From: Edaphobacter dinghuensis
Lineage (GTDB): Bacteria; Acidobacteriota; Terriglobia; Terriglobales; Acidobacteriaceae
Length of the DNA stretch: 64,000 bases
Assembly: GCF_014640335.1 (NCBI RefSeq)
Contig: NZ_BMGT01000002.1
Location: 1,116,001 to 1,180,000, forward strand
Reading direction: 5' to 3'
The notes beneath the pieces were generated by a model that saw only the letters and a program-made list of their open reading frames with translations, had not been told where the DNA came from and did no database searches. Shown one piece after another: positions 17,043-25,992 of this stretch (positions are counted from its first letter, which is position 1; every line of letters begins with the position of its first letter). The position numbers were made by a program, and so were the translations under genes.

Positions 17043-17825
17043 ATGTCCATCCCCGCGCTCTTCGCCATCGCCATTGTCGTCCTCTACCTGCTCAATTCCA
17101 TCAAAATCCTCAAAGAATATGAGCGTGGAGTGATCTTCCGTCTTGGCCGTGTCATGGGAGCAGCGAAAGGTCCCGGCGTCATTCTGGTCTTCCGCCCGCT
17201 CGACCAGATCGTTCGCGTCAGCCTTCGTCAGGAAGCGATGGAAGTTCCGCCGCAGGACGTCATCACCCGCGACAACGTGACGCTGAAGGTGAACGCCGTC
17301 ATTACCCTGCGCGTGATGGACCCGACCAAAACCGTGATCGAGGTAGCGAACTACGTCTACCAGACCTCGCAGTTCGCGCAGACCACGCTGCGCTCCGTCC
17401 TCGGCGAGGTCGAACTGGACGAAGTGCTCGCTCATCGCGAGATGCTCAACCAGCGCATTCAGACCATCATCGACGGTCACACCGCGCCCTTCGGCGTCAA
17501 AGTCGTCTCCGTCGAGGTCAAGCAAGTCGATCTGCCCGAATCGATGCTGCGCGCCATGGCCAAGCAGGCCGAAGCCGAGCGCGAGCGCCGCGCCAAGGTC
17601 ATCCACGCCGAAGGCGAATATAACGCTGCGGCCAAACTTGTAGAAGCTGCGCAATTGATGAGCACGCAGCCGATGACCCTGCAACTGCGCTACCTGCAAA
17701 CCCTCACCGAGATCGGCGTCGAGAAGAACACCACCATCGTCTTCCCGCTGCCGCTCGAGATGATGAACCTCTTGAATAAAACTCTGATGTCCACAGTGAC
17801 ACCGGAGACGAAGGACCTACCGTGA
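17043..17825 (+). CDS. Slipin (SPFH/Band 7, stomatin-like membrane protein)
   Basis: 260 aa. One N-terminal membrane helix (about 3-18), then the SPFH domain: [74 protein letters not shown], and a helix [22 protein letters not shown]. This is the p-stomatin/slipin type that oligomerises in membranes and is often operon-linked to NfeD proteases; here it is instead coupled by a four-base GTGA overlap to a SPOR-domain gene. Role likely in membrane microdomain or protein quality control, by family. Confidence 0.92.
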   Translation: MSIPALFAIAIVVLYLLNSIKILKEYERGVIFRLGRVMGAAKGPGVILVFRPLDQIVRVSLRQEAMEVPPQDVITRDNVTLKVNAVITLRVMDPTKTVIEVANYVYQTSQFAQTTLRSVLGEVELDEVLAHREMLNQRIQTIIDGHTAPFGVKVVSVEVKQVDLPESMLRAMAKQAEAERERRAKVIHAEGEYNAAAKLVEAAQLMSTQPMTLQLRYLQTLTEIGVEKNTTIVFPLPLEMMNLLNKTLMSTVTPETKDLP

Positions 17826-18478
17826 ATACCCTGTACAGCCGCAACAGCGATCTGGAAGAAGACGACGAGCCCAATGGGCGCGATCGTGAGATGACCCTGG
17901 GAACATCCTTCATCATTGGCATCTTCTTTGCCCTGGTATTGATCTGCGCCATCTTCTTCGCCTTCGGCTACTCGCTCGGCAGACGGTCCGCGCTCCCCGC
18001 TTCGGGCGTCGCTGCCCCGGCGGCCAGCCAAGACACAGGCTCCGGCGCGGCAAAACCCTCCTCGGGAGTTCCCGAATCTCAGGCAGCACCCGCCGATTCG
18101 TCAGCCAATTCATCGACCGACGTGCCGGACGACAGCTCGTCGAACGATCAGACTCCGGCAGTTACGCCAACCCCAACGGCTGTACCGGCAAAGCTGACAA
18201 TCAAGCCAACTCCTGTGAGTCACGCCGCTGCGCCATCGGCACCGGCAGCAGTCGTCGGCGCAGGACAGTCAGTCGTTCAGGTAGCCGCTGTCTCTCGCCA
18301 GGGAGATGCGGACATGCTGGTCGCAGCTTTGAAACGGCACGGTTATAACGCAGCGATCCATCAATCGCTGCAGGATAAGCTGCTGCACGTACAGATCGGG
18401 CCGTTTGCCACCAAGAAAGAAGCCGATGCAATGCGTCAGAAGCTGACCGCCGACGGCTATAACGCCATCGTCAAGTAG
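17822..18478 (+). CDS. SPOR-domain membrane protein
   Basis: 218 aa from GTG 17822, overlapping the slipin stop. A short cytoplasmic N-terminus is followed by a membrane helix at about 28-50 ([21 protein letters not shown]), a long Ala/Pro/Ser/Thr-rich linker (55-145), and a C-terminal SPOR domain of about 70 residues: [20 protein letters not shown] and [24 protein letters not shown] domains bind denuded peptidoglycan glycans at division sites in the periplasm. Translational coupling to slipin suggests the two act together. The last 22 bp overlap the convergent plsC gene. Confidence 0.88.
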   Translation: MNTLYSRNSDLEEDDEPNGRDREMTLGTSFIIGIFFALVLICAIFFAFGYSLGRRSALPASGVAAPAASQDTGSGAAKPSSGVPESQAAPADSSANSSTDVPDDSSSNDQTPAVTPTPTAVPAKLTIKPTPVSHAAAPSAPAAVVGAGQSVVQVAAVSRQGDADMLVAALKRHGYNAAIHQSLQDKLLHVQIGPFATKKEADAMRQKLTADGYNAIVK

Positions 18479-19191
18479 TCTTCAGGCTTCATCTCGTCGG
18501 GCAGCGCGTCGGCAATGGCCTTACGCACCGCCTTCAGCAACTCCTCGCGCGTCTCGTACTGCGTAGGCTCAATCACAGGCAGCAACTGCACTTTGGCCAC
18601 TCCCGGCGTGATAGCAACGCTTCCCTTCCGCATCATGCGCTCTGTACCTGAAAGCGCAATCGGAACAATCGGTGCCTGAGTCTGTTGCGCCAGAAAGAAC
18701 GGCCCTTTCTTGAAGACGGAGAGCCTTCCATCCTTCGAGCGAGTGCCTTCGGGAAAGACCAGAATATTCAACCCGGAGCGAAGCGCATCAGCCGCAGCCG
18801 TCACGCTGGCCTGCGCGGCCTCGCGACGATGCCCGCGTTCCACCGGCACAAATTTACCCATCTTCATCGCCGTGCCGAGAATGGGAATGCGCATCAGCTC
18901 CTTCTTCAGCAACACCGAGCAACGTCCCGGAAGCAGCGGAAGCACAACCGGCGGATCGAGATTCGAAACGTGGTTGCACATATAGATGCACTGGCGGTCG
19001 GAAGGAACATTCTCCAGACCGCTGACCTCAATACGAATGCCAGCCGCGCGAACACCCGCGTTGGCGATCCACATCGCCACCCGATAGAGACGGCTGATGT
19101 CCTGCACCAGAAGCGAGTAAGGCATGCCGATGATGCCTGCGAGCGGCCCCAGCGCGGTGTAGACAAAAAGAAGTTTCAGCGTGGCGAACAT
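18457..19191 (-). CDS. plsC: 1-acyl-sn-glycerol-3-phosphate acyltransferase
   Basis: 244 aa. The PlsC HX4D box is NHVSNLD (about 73-79), followed by the glycerol-3-phosphate binding region FVPVERGHRREA and FPEGTRSKDG (about 145-154), then IVPIALSGTERMM. An N-terminal hydrophobic segment (about 4-22) anchors it to the inner membrane. It makes phosphatidic acid from lysophosphatidic acid. It starts 4 bp after mpl, so it is the last gene of the dapF - S66 - mpl - plsC run, and its 3' end overlaps the convergent SPOR gene by 22 bp. Confidence 0.9.
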   Translation of the reverse strand: MFATLKLLFVYTALGPLAGIIGMPYSLLVQDISRLYRVAMWIANAGVRAAGIRIEVSGLENVPSDRQCIYMCNHVSNLDPPVVLPLLPGRCSVLLKKELMRIPILGTAMKMGKFVPVERGHRREAAQASVTAAADALRSGLNILVFPEGTRSKDGRLSVFKKGPFFLAQQTQAPIVPIALSGTERMMRKGSVAITPGVAKVQLLPVIEPTQYETREELLKAVRKAIADALPDEMKPEDYLTMAL

Positions 19192-19195
19192 GTTT

Positions 19196-20638
19196 TTAAG
19201 CCCGTTCTACAGCGGCAACCGAATGGGCAATCGCGTGAGGAAGTTTTTGATAGATGCTGCCAAAGCCGCCATTGGACAGGATGGCAACGACATCCCCGGT
19301 TTTGAGTTGCGGCACCAAAGCTTCCACAATCGCATCGGCATCCGCATAAACGGCTGCGGGTGTCCCAATCTGATTGAGACGAGCGACGACGTTCTCTGGA
19401 ATGAGCCGCTCGTTCGCAGGAATGTTCTCGGACTTGAAGACATTCGCGAGCACAACGCTGTCAGAGAGCTCCAGACTTTCGACCAGATCGGCCTCAAAGA
19501 CATTGCGGCGCAGCGTGTTCGAGCGCGGTTCGAGAACAGCGATGAGGCGTCGTCCCGGATAAGATTCGCGCAAGGCACGCAGCGTCTCGCGGATAGCGGT
19601 CGGATGATGCGCAAAGTCGTCGATGATGGTGATGCCTTCGACAACCGAGCTGACCTCGAGCCTGCGCTTTACGCTGCGGAAAGTTGCCAACGCCTCGATG
19701 ATCGCCTCGACCGGAACTCCTTGCCCTGCGGCGAGAGCAGCAGCAGCGGTTGCATTGAGCGCGTTGTGCTCGCCCGCCATCGGCAGGCTCAGCTCGGCAA
19801 ATGCCGCGCCGTTGCGGGAGAGCGTCCAGCGGCTCAGGGCTTCGTCGTGGCGAAGGTTCGTGATGTGCCAATGCGAGTCCGCAGAGAAGCCATAGCGCTC
19901 CACCGCACAGAAGGCCTTGGCGACACACTCGCTGACGTTTTCGCTGCCATCGAAGGCAACGACGCGGCCGCGCCGAGGGACAAGATTGACGAAGCGCTTG
20001 AACGCCGTTTTCACCGCAGCAAGATCGGGATAGATGTCGGCGTGATCGAACTCTACATGCGTAAGGATCGCCGCGTCGGGAAAGTAGTGCAGAAACTTGG
20101 GGCCTTTATCGAAGAAGGCAGTGTCGTATTCGTCGCCTTCGAGCAGGAAAGGCCGCGTGGACCGCACCATGAAGCTGGTACCGAAGTTCTCCGCCACACC
20201 TCCGATCAGAAATGACGGCGCAAGGCTGGGATTGCCCCGCGAGGCGACCTCGTAGACCCAGGCCAGCATACTGGTCGTTGTCGTCTTGCCGTGGGTTCCG
20301 GCAACCACCAGCGATTCGCGCCCGGTAAGAAACTCGTCGTGCAAAATGGCAGCCATGGAACAGAACGGGATGCGCTGGTCGAGAACATATTCGAGTTCAA
20401 CGTTGCCACGCGAGATGGCGTTGCCGACGACTACCAGATCGGGCCGTGGCTCAAGGTTGCGCTCCGCGTATGGCTCGCGAACTTCGATGTTCAGGCCACG
20501 CAGCAGATCGCTCATCGGCGGATAGGCAGCAGCATCGGAACCGGTGACGTGATGGCCTTGCTGTTGCAGCATCCCCGCGAGAGACGCCATCGCTGTGCCG
20601 CAGATGCCAATGAGATGAATGTGTTTGAGCTTTTGCAT
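19196..20638 (-). CDS. mpl: UDP-N-acetylmuramate:L-alanyl-gamma-D-glutamyl-meso-diaminopimelate ligase
   Basis: 480 aa. It has the Mur-ligase order: N-terminal HLIGICGTAMASLAGML, GSDAAAYPPMSDLL (the YPPMS motif distinguishes Mpl from MurC), ATP loop VVAGTHGKTTTTSMLAW (about 112-128), the central domain with HVEFDHADIYPDLAAVK, and HHPTAIRETLRAL. Mpl re-attaches the murein tripeptide to UDP-MurNAc in the recycling pathway. Its operon context (diaminopimelate epimerase and an S66 carboxypeptidase upstream) supports this over MurC. It begins 16 bp after the S66 gene. Confidence 0.9.
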   Translation of the reverse strand: MQKLKHIHLIGICGTAMASLAGMLQQQGHHVTGSDAAAYPPMSDLLRGLNIEVREPYAERNLEPRPDLVVVGNAISRGNVELEYVLDQRIPFCSMAAILHDEFLTGRESLVVAGTHGKTTTTSMLAWVYEVASRGNPSLAPSFLIGGVAENFGTSFMVRSTRPFLLEGDEYDTAFFDKGPKFLHYFPDAAILTHVEFDHADIYPDLAAVKTAFKRFVNLVPRRGRVVAFDGSENVSECVAKAFCAVERYGFSADSHWHITNLRHDEALSRWTLSRNGAAFAELSLPMAGEHNALNATAAAALAAGQGVPVEAIIEALATFRSVKRRLEVSSVVEGITIIDDFAHHPTAIRETLRALRESYPGRRLIAVLEPRSNTLRRNVFEADLVESLELSDSVVLANVFKSENIPANERLIPENVVARLNQIGTPAAVYADADAIVEALVPQLKTGDVVAILSNGGFGSIYQKLPHAIAHSVAAVERA

Positions 20639-20654
20639 GATGTCAGCTTCGAGG

Positions 20655-21605
20655 CTAGACGGTAACCGCCGCTTCGAGAAAGTGCATTCGCGGGCTCCCC
20701 GCGTCGGCCAAGTCCAGCTTAACAGGAATGCCCAGCGGCAGGGTGATATTGGGCACGCCTACATGACCGCTGCTCAGGCCAATGGCGATGGGCCCATCGA
20801 AGTCGCGCAGCGAGTGCAGGATGGCGCGTTCCAGATAATCGTTCTCCTCCTCGGTGACGCATTGGCGCATATCGCCGAATACGATTCCATGTACCTCTTT
20901 CAAGACTCCCGCATAACGCAGATGGAGAAGCATACGGTCCCACTGATAAGGCTTGGTGCCGATGTCTTCAAGAAAGAGAATGCTGTCAGTAAACCGAGGA
21001 GCGTAAGGAGTTCCAAGAGACTCTGCGAGGATCGAGAGGCATCCGCCGCGCAAGGTGCCTTCGGCTGTGCCACTGCGAAGCACGCGCAGGCCATCCGCAA
21101 CACCTACTGACCATGATGCGTTGCCTTCGATGGCGTGTCGCCAGCTTGGCAGGTCTATGCCGTCTTCACGAGCAAAGTCGGCCGCGACCATAGGACCGTG
21201 AAAGGTGACGAGATTCGCTTCGTTGTGGAGCCAGCTATGCAGCGCAGTGTGATCGCTGTAACCGATAAATGCCTTTGGATTGGCGCGAATCAGTGATGCG
21301 TCGAGAAATGGCAAAAGCTCCGCCGAGCCCCAGCCGCCACGCGTGCAGATGATGCCGTCAATCACCGGATCGGCAAAGGCTGCATGAAAGTCTTCAAGGC
21401 GCTGCTCCAACGTGCCTGCGTAGTAGAGCGGTCCGCGATCCAGCGCATGCTTGCCGAGGACGGTCCGATAGCCCAGCTCATGCAATCTGCCGATGCCGCG
21501 ATGCACCAGATCAGACTTGGGAGTGCTCGCCGGCGACAGCACGGCCAGTGTTGCGCCGAGACGCAGCGCAGCAGGCTTTACCATCGCAGTGCGCGATGTG
21601 GTCAT
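20655..21605 (-). CDS. ldcA: S66 family LD-carboxypeptidase (LdcA/MccF-like)
   Basis: 316 aa. The S66 nucleophile elbow is FIGYSDHTALH (Ser at about 117), with ICTRGGWGSAELLPFLD before it, the Glu-bearing GGCLSILAESLGT in the middle and the catalytic His in SSGHVGVPN (about 284) at the C-terminus. LD-carboxypeptidases trim the terminal D-Ala from the recycled murein tetrapeptide, giving the tripeptide that Mpl uses. Cytoplasmic, no signal peptide. Start overlaps the dapF stop by 4 bp (ATGA), so the two are translationally coupled. Confidence 0.88.
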   Translation of the reverse strand: MTTSRTAMVKPAALRLGATLAVLSPASTPKSDLVHRGIGRLHELGYRTVLGKHALDRGPLYYAGTLEQRLEDFHAAFADPVIDGIICTRGGWGSAELLPFLDASLIRANPKAFIGYSDHTALHSWLHNEANLVTFHGPMVAADFAREDGIDLPSWRHAIEGNASWSVGVADGLRVLRSGTAEGTLRGGCLSILAESLGTPYAPRFTDSILFLEDIGTKPYQWDRMLLHLRYAGVLKEVHGIVFGDMRQCVTEEENDYLERAILHSLRDFDGPIAIGLSSGHVGVPNITLPLGIPVKLDLADAGSPRMHFLEAAVTV

Positions 21606-22405
21606 AGCGCTGCAACCTCGCCACGGCAGATGATCTCGGCTGGCCCGGTAAGGCGCATCACTGCATCGTTGGCTGGCCAGACTGTCCGTTGCGCGCCGCC
21701 TTCAGCGATAGCTGTCAGAGAGCGGCTTGCCTCGCGCAATGCCATTGCCGCCGAGGAAGAAGCGCAGGTGCCGGTACCTGAGGATGTTGTTGGACCGCAG
21801 CCGCGCTCGTAGATGCGGAAGGCAATCTCTTCCGGTGAGATGACGCGCACGAACTCGACGTTGGTGCCGTGTGGGAAGAGCGGACTTGTGCTGATGCGTG
21901 CACCAAGATCCTGCCAGCTTTTGCCGTGTGCGCTGAAATCGTCGGTGTCCACAAAGAGGACGAAGTGCGGGTTGCCTACGTTGACCATTGCGCCGTCGAC
22001 GTTGCCAATTTCCGGAAGCACGATGGTGCGCGGCATCACGCGCGGGATGCCCATCTCGCTCTCGATGAGGAAGTAGGGATCGGCGGCTTCAATCACCTGG
22101 CAAGTACGCACGCCGCCGTGCGTGCCAAGGGCTACGTTCTGAATGCCTTCGCTGCTGGCCAGCCATGCGGCGACACAGCGGGTTCCGTTGCCGGAGAGTT
22201 CAGCTTCGCTACCGTCGGCGTTGAAGAGGCGGAGAAAGAATTCTCCGTTGGGCTTGCGGTCGAGGAATTCGATACCGTCCGCGCCGACGCTGGTGTTGCG
22301 GGCGCACAGCTTGCGTGCCAGATCCGCGTGACGCCGCTGAGCCAGAGGTTCTTCGATAATCAAAAAATCATTGCCGCAGGCGTGTGCCTTTACAAAAGGA
22401 ATCAT
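21602..22405 (-). CDS. dapF: Diaminopimelate epimerase
   Basis: 267 aa from ATG 22405 (MIPFVKAHACGNDF); a frame open to 22441 adds residues outside the fold. The two catalytic cysteines are visible: ACGNDF (Cys10) and ERGCGPTTSSGTGTCAS (second active Cys is at the end of the GTGTC motif region). LL- to meso-diaminopimelate supplies lysine and the DAP that cross-links peptidoglycan. Together with the coupled S66 carboxypeptidase and Mpl this forms a DAP/murein-peptide operon. The GT gene upstream ends 45 bp away. Confidence 0.95.
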   Translation of the reverse strand: MIPFVKAHACGNDFLIIEEPLAQRRHADLARKLCARNTSVGADGIEFLDRKPNGEFFLRLFNADGSEAELSGNGTRCVAAWLASSEGIQNVALGTHGGVRTCQVIEAADPYFLIESEMGIPRVMPRTIVLPEIGNVDGAMVNVGNPHFVLFVDTDDFSAHGKSWQDLGARISTSPLFPHGTNVEFVRVISPEEIAFRIYERGCGPTTSSGTGTCASSSAAMALREASRSLTAIAEGGAQRTVWPANDAVMRLTGPAEIICRGEVAAL

Positions 22406-22450
22406 GTTTCTCTTATTCTGCCTCAACCTTCTAAAAACCAATGAGTACGA

Positions 22451-24109
22451 TTACGGCGTCTTTGGCGTCGATCCAAACTTGTCGGAACGATAGATTCGCG
22501 CGCAAGGCTGGCCGGTCGTACACAGGATCGACATCTCCGTCAGCCCCTGTGGATTGGCATCGACAGCCTTCGAGACTGGGTCGCCCTTGATGGCAATCAC
22601 ATAGGCCGCGTGGTCTGCGGGATCAGCGAGGGCTGCCTTCCAGCTATCGTAGTCGCCTTCATTTACTGTCTGCTTTAGCGGGATTCCCGCATCCTGAATA
22701 GCGCCGATATGGTCCGAGTTGTACATCAGGATAGGAACGCCGGGCGGGAAGGACTGCAGCACTTTTGCAACCGATGTTTCAAGCGACATGCGCGTCGTGG
22801 CGTTTACCATTCCCTCTTTCAGCACCAGAGGGATGAAATACATCATGGTGAGGGTATTGAGGACGACAAGAAGAAGGGTAATCGGCTGAAGGAACCGCGC
22901 CTTGTCCGGTTGCGACTGGCTCCATCGGCGTTCTACCCACTCGATGGCAAGAAACATGGAGACCGCAAGCGCCGGCAACAACTCCATTCCGTAGCGCGCG
23001 TTGTAGTAAGAGTGCGGCCACAATTGCGGAATGAAGATCGGCACGGAACTGTAAGCGATGGCGTAGACATAAAACGGCAGCGGCAGCCAGAGCAGAAGCG
23101 ATGGCAATGCAATGCGGCGGCAGATGGCGAGGATCAACCCGGCGAGGGCGACGATCATGACCGCGAAACCGGTCTCCCATACGGAGGCATCCACCTGGGC
23201 GGTGCGGGTGAAGAAGAGCAGCGCCCAGCCGGGATTGTGCCATCCGCGATAGTGATGCGACCCGGGAGGAGAGGTCTTCTTCTCGATGGCGGATGCAGAG
23301 TACGGGCCGCGCATGAAGTCCAGCGGGTCGTGATAGAAGTGCTGATTGTAGCCGAGCCAACTGAGAGGTGCGGCGACAGAGAGAAGCGTAAAGACAATGA
23401 ACGATGGAGCGACTTTGCGCCAGACCGCGGGATTCCGCGCAAGGCACCAGGTGACGATGCACCAGGCTGCCGCGCCGAGGATCCAACCGTCGTAACGAGT
23501 GAAGACTGCTGCGACGATGAGGAGAGCGATGTAGATCAACCGCCGGTTTACCAGGCTGTGGCGCGACTCGCGGATCGCAACCGCGCACTCCATCGTGAAC
23601 AGCGTCATCCAGATAAGCTCTGCAAGAAACAGAGGCTCGGTCATCGCCGTCGTAGAGAGGTAGAGCAGGTTGGGATTCAGTGCATAAAAAGCCGTGGCGG
23701 CGAAGGCCCAGCGCGGTGTCATCATGCGGCGTGCGAGCCGATAGAGACCGACCACACTGGCGATAAAACAGAGCAGCGAGGGCCATGCGCCTGCGAGACC
23801 GTTCTGCCACCACTCCATCTTCTGCACGAAGGGCAATATCAGCAGATGAGGCAGTGGCAGCCAGACTCCGCCAAGCTGTGCCAAGCCGGGATTGCGCGAG
23901 TCGAAGATGCGGCGCGCAATTCCAAGGTGTGCGACCGCATCTCCATAAAGCAACAGGTAACCGCGCGAATAACAGAGAGCCAGCGCGGCAAAGGCGAGGA
24001 TCACCGAAAGAAGAGCAATTGGAAAACTCTCTTCTTTGGTAGCCGGGCGCACCTCATCCGGCGACGCTTCTCCAGCAGGAGAAGTGACCGCGTTCAAAGT
24101 CGTCGGCAC
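22451..24109 (-). CDS. Polytopic GT39-like glycosyltransferase
   Basis: 552 aa from GTG 24109, preceded by GAGG at suitable spacing and 16 bp after the PfkB stop; the frame is open to 24217 but those residues overlap the kinase and are basic low-complexity. First membrane helix about residue 33-50, then YGDAVAHLGIARRIFDS with the acidic residue typical of the first periplasmic loop, about ten more hydrophobic segments, and a soluble C-terminal region (from about 440) with MYNSDHIGAIQDAG. It probably transfers a sugar from a lipid carrier; target unknown. Distinct from the ArnT pair at 3428-7417. Confidence 0.7.
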   Translation of the reverse strand: MPTTLNAVTSPAGEASPDEVRPATKEESFPIALLSVILAFAALALCYSRGYLLLYGDAVAHLGIARRIFDSRNPGLAQLGGVWLPLPHLLILPFVQKMEWWQNGLAGAWPSLLCFIASVVGLYRLARRMMTPRWAFAATAFYALNPNLLYLSTTAMTEPLFLAELIWMTLFTMECAVAIRESRHSLVNRRLIYIALLIVAAVFTRYDGWILGAAAWCIVTWCLARNPAVWRKVAPSFIVFTLLSVAAPLSWLGYNQHFYHDPLDFMRGPYSASAIEKKTSPPGSHHYRGWHNPGWALLFFTRTAQVDASVWETGFAVMIVALAGLILAICRRIALPSLLLWLPLPFYVYAIAYSSVPIFIPQLWPHSYYNARYGMELLPALAVSMFLAIEWVERRWSQSQPDKARFLQPITLLLVVLNTLTMMYFIPLVLKEGMVNATTRMSLETSVAKVLQSFPPGVPILMYNSDHIGAIQDAGIPLKQTVNEGDYDSWKAALADPADHAAYVIAIKGDPVSKAVDANPQGLTEMSILCTTGQPCARIYRSDKFGSTPKTP

Positions 24110-24125
24110 TAATCGCCTCGTCGGT

Positions 24126-25064
24126 CTACGCTCCTTCAAGGTGAGAGATCTCCTTGAACAGGTTGAAGCGCTCTTCAATCTCTTCGCGCGTGACGTTCTG
24201 CAAGCGCTCCGTACCAAATCGCTCGACGGCGAACGATCCCATCACACCGCCGTAGAACATCGCCGTACGAAAGACCGCTGGTGTCAGCTCCGGCTGCGAT
24301 GCCAGATAACCGTAGAAGCCACCGGCAAAAGAGTCTCCCGCGCCGGTTGGATCGACGACTTCGGCCAAGGGCAACGCGGGGGCGCGGAAGGGACGGGAGA
24401 TCTTGGTTTGTCCTCCGAAAGAACGATCGCTGAAGAATGCCGTGGCTCCGTACTCGCCATGCTTGACGATGAGGGTTTTCGGCCCCATGGATAGAACTTT
24501 TTCGGCGGCCAACACCAGATTGCGCTCGCCCGCGAGCATGCGAACCTCACCATCGTTGATCAGCAGAACGTCGAGATCGCGTAAGACTTTGGCGAGGTTC
24601 TCGCTGTGATCGGCGATCCAATAGTTCATCGTGTCGCCGCAGACCATGCGGACCTGCGGCATCTGGCTGCGAACGCGAGCCTGAAGAACAGGATCGATGT
24701 TCGCAAGGAAGAGGTATTTGCTGTCCTCATAAGCGGCAGGGATCTTGGGCTCGAAGGTCTGGAAGACATTCAGATCGGTTCCCAGCGTCTTGGCCTCGTC
24801 CATGTTTCCCGCATAAGAGCCTGTCCAATGGAAACTGAGACCCTTGGCCCGTTCGAGGCCCTGCGTGTCAACGCCACGCTTTGTCAGTACGCCCTCGTGC
24901 ACTTCGGTGAAGTCTTCGCCGACGACCGCAATCACGCGCACCGGGGTGAAGTAGCTGGCGGCCAGCGAGAAATGTGTCGCCGCACCACCCAGGCAGTGGT
25001 CCACTGCGCCGTGCGGGGTTTCGATGCTGTCAAACGCTACGGATCCTACAACAAGAATGGACAT
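24126..25064 (-). CDS. PfkB-family carbohydrate/nucleoside kinase
   Basis: 312 aa. The N-terminus ILVVGSVAFDSIETP and the C-terminal anion-hole/catalytic motif VDPTGAGDSFAGGFYGYLA (Asp at about 241) are the PfkB signatures. Middle segments LSFHWTGSYAGNMDEA and LINDGEVRMLAGE are typical of the branch between ribokinase and adenosine kinase. It phosphorylates a sugar or nucleoside at the expense of ATP. Immediately downstream of mtnP (52 bp), which suggests a substrate related to methylthioadenosine or adenosine breakdown, for example a ribose phosphate; this is inference. Confidence 0.82.
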   Translation of the reverse strand: MSILVVGSVAFDSIETPHGAVDHCLGGAATHFSLAASYFTPVRVIAVVGEDFTEVHEGVLTKRGVDTQGLERAKGLSFHWTGSYAGNMDEAKTLGTDLNVFQTFEPKIPAAYEDSKYLFLANIDPVLQARVRSQMPQVRMVCGDTMNYWIADHSENLAKVLRDLDVLLINDGEVRMLAGERNLVLAAEKVLSMGPKTLIVKHGEYGATAFFSDRSFGGQTKISRPFRAPALPLAEVVDPTGAGDSFAGGFYGYLASQPELTPAVFRTAMFYGGVMGSFAVERFGTERLQNVTREEIEERFNLFKEISHLEGA

Positions 25065-25116
25065 AAATTCCTTTTCACACGAGTTAGTTACTTGGATGAA
25101 TCAGCCTGCTCTTGGC

Positions 25117-25977
25117 TTACATATATTTATCCAGCAGCAGCGACAACTTTTGCCGCGTGGCAGCGGGAATTGCTTTGGGATCGGTAAGAACCGCGTACTT
25201 GAGCGCATCGACGCAGGCGCATGTTCTCTGCGCAGGCATCGCTGCTACGGCGGCGCGAACTACCTTTGCCGCGTTGTCAGCATTCTGGTGGAGCACAGCC
25301 ACGATCTGGTCGATGGTGACATCGTCATGACCTTCGCGCCAGCAATCGTAGTCGGTCACCATGGCCATGGTTGCGTAGCAGATCTCTGCTTCGCGGGCCA
25401 GCTTTGCCTCCTGCAGGTTCGTCATACCAATAACATCTGCGCCCCAGCTTCGGTAGAGATTCGATTCGGCGCGAGTCGAAAACTGAGGACCTTCCATGCA
25501 GACATACGTTCCGCCATTTTTTCCGACGACGCCAACCTCGGCACATGCCTTCTCAAAGGTAGAAGCCACCGTCGCACAGACCGGATCGCCAAAGGCGACG
25601 TGAGCTACGATGCCATCGCCGAAGAAGGTGGAGATGCGAGCGAAGGTGCGATCGATGAACTGATCGGGCATCAGAAAATCGGTGGGCTTGTGCTCCTCTT
25701 TCAGCGAGCCTACGGCGGAAACCGAAAGAATGCGCTCGACGCCCAGTTGCTTCATGCCGTAGATGTTGGCGCGAAAGTTCAGCTCGCGGGGAAGCAGGCG
25801 ATGTCCGCGGCCATGCCGCGCCAGAAAGGCGACCTGACGGCCTTCAAGCTCGCCGAGGACATAAGCGTCCGAGGGATCGCCGAAGGGAGTTTCGACCCGC
25901 TCTTCGCGCACATTCGTAAGTCCGGGCATGGCATACAAGCCGCTGCCGCCGATAATTCCAATCTCTGCCTTCTTCAA
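25117..25977 (-). CDS. mtnP: S-methyl-5'-thioadenosine phosphorylase
   Basis: 286 aa. PNP/MTAP family: [15 protein letters not shown] at the N-terminus, the phosphate-binding [13 protein letters not shown], the MTA-specific base pocket [15 protein letters not shown] (Asp rather than Asn, the MTAP-type choice for 6-aminopurines) and [15 protein letters not shown]. It cleaves methylthioadenosine to adenine and methylthioribose-1-phosphate in methionine salvage and polyamine metabolism. Lies 15 bp downstream of the HExxH peptidase gene and upstream of a PfkB kinase. No other methionine-salvage gene is in the window. Confidence 0.92.
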   Translation of the reverse strand: MKKAEIGIIGGSGLYAMPGLTNVREERVETPFGDPSDAYVLGELEGRQVAFLARHGRGHRLLPRELNFRANIYGMKQLGVERILSVSAVGSLKEEHKPTDFLMPDQFIDRTFARISTFFGDGIVAHVAFGDPVCATVASTFEKACAEVGVVGKNGGTYVCMEGPQFSTRAESNLYRSWGADVIGMTNLQEAKLAREAEICYATMAMVTDYDCWREGHDDVTIDQIVAVLHQNADNAAKVVRAAVAAMPAQRTCACVDALKYAVLTDPKAIPAATRQKLSLLLDKYM

Positions 25978-25992
25978 AATGCCTTGCTCCTT

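Noticed and set aside
22709..24112. 467 aa open frame opposite the GT39-like gene
   Set aside because: Translation is Arg/Gly/Asp-rich low complexity; the minus-strand gene has clear membrane segments and family features.
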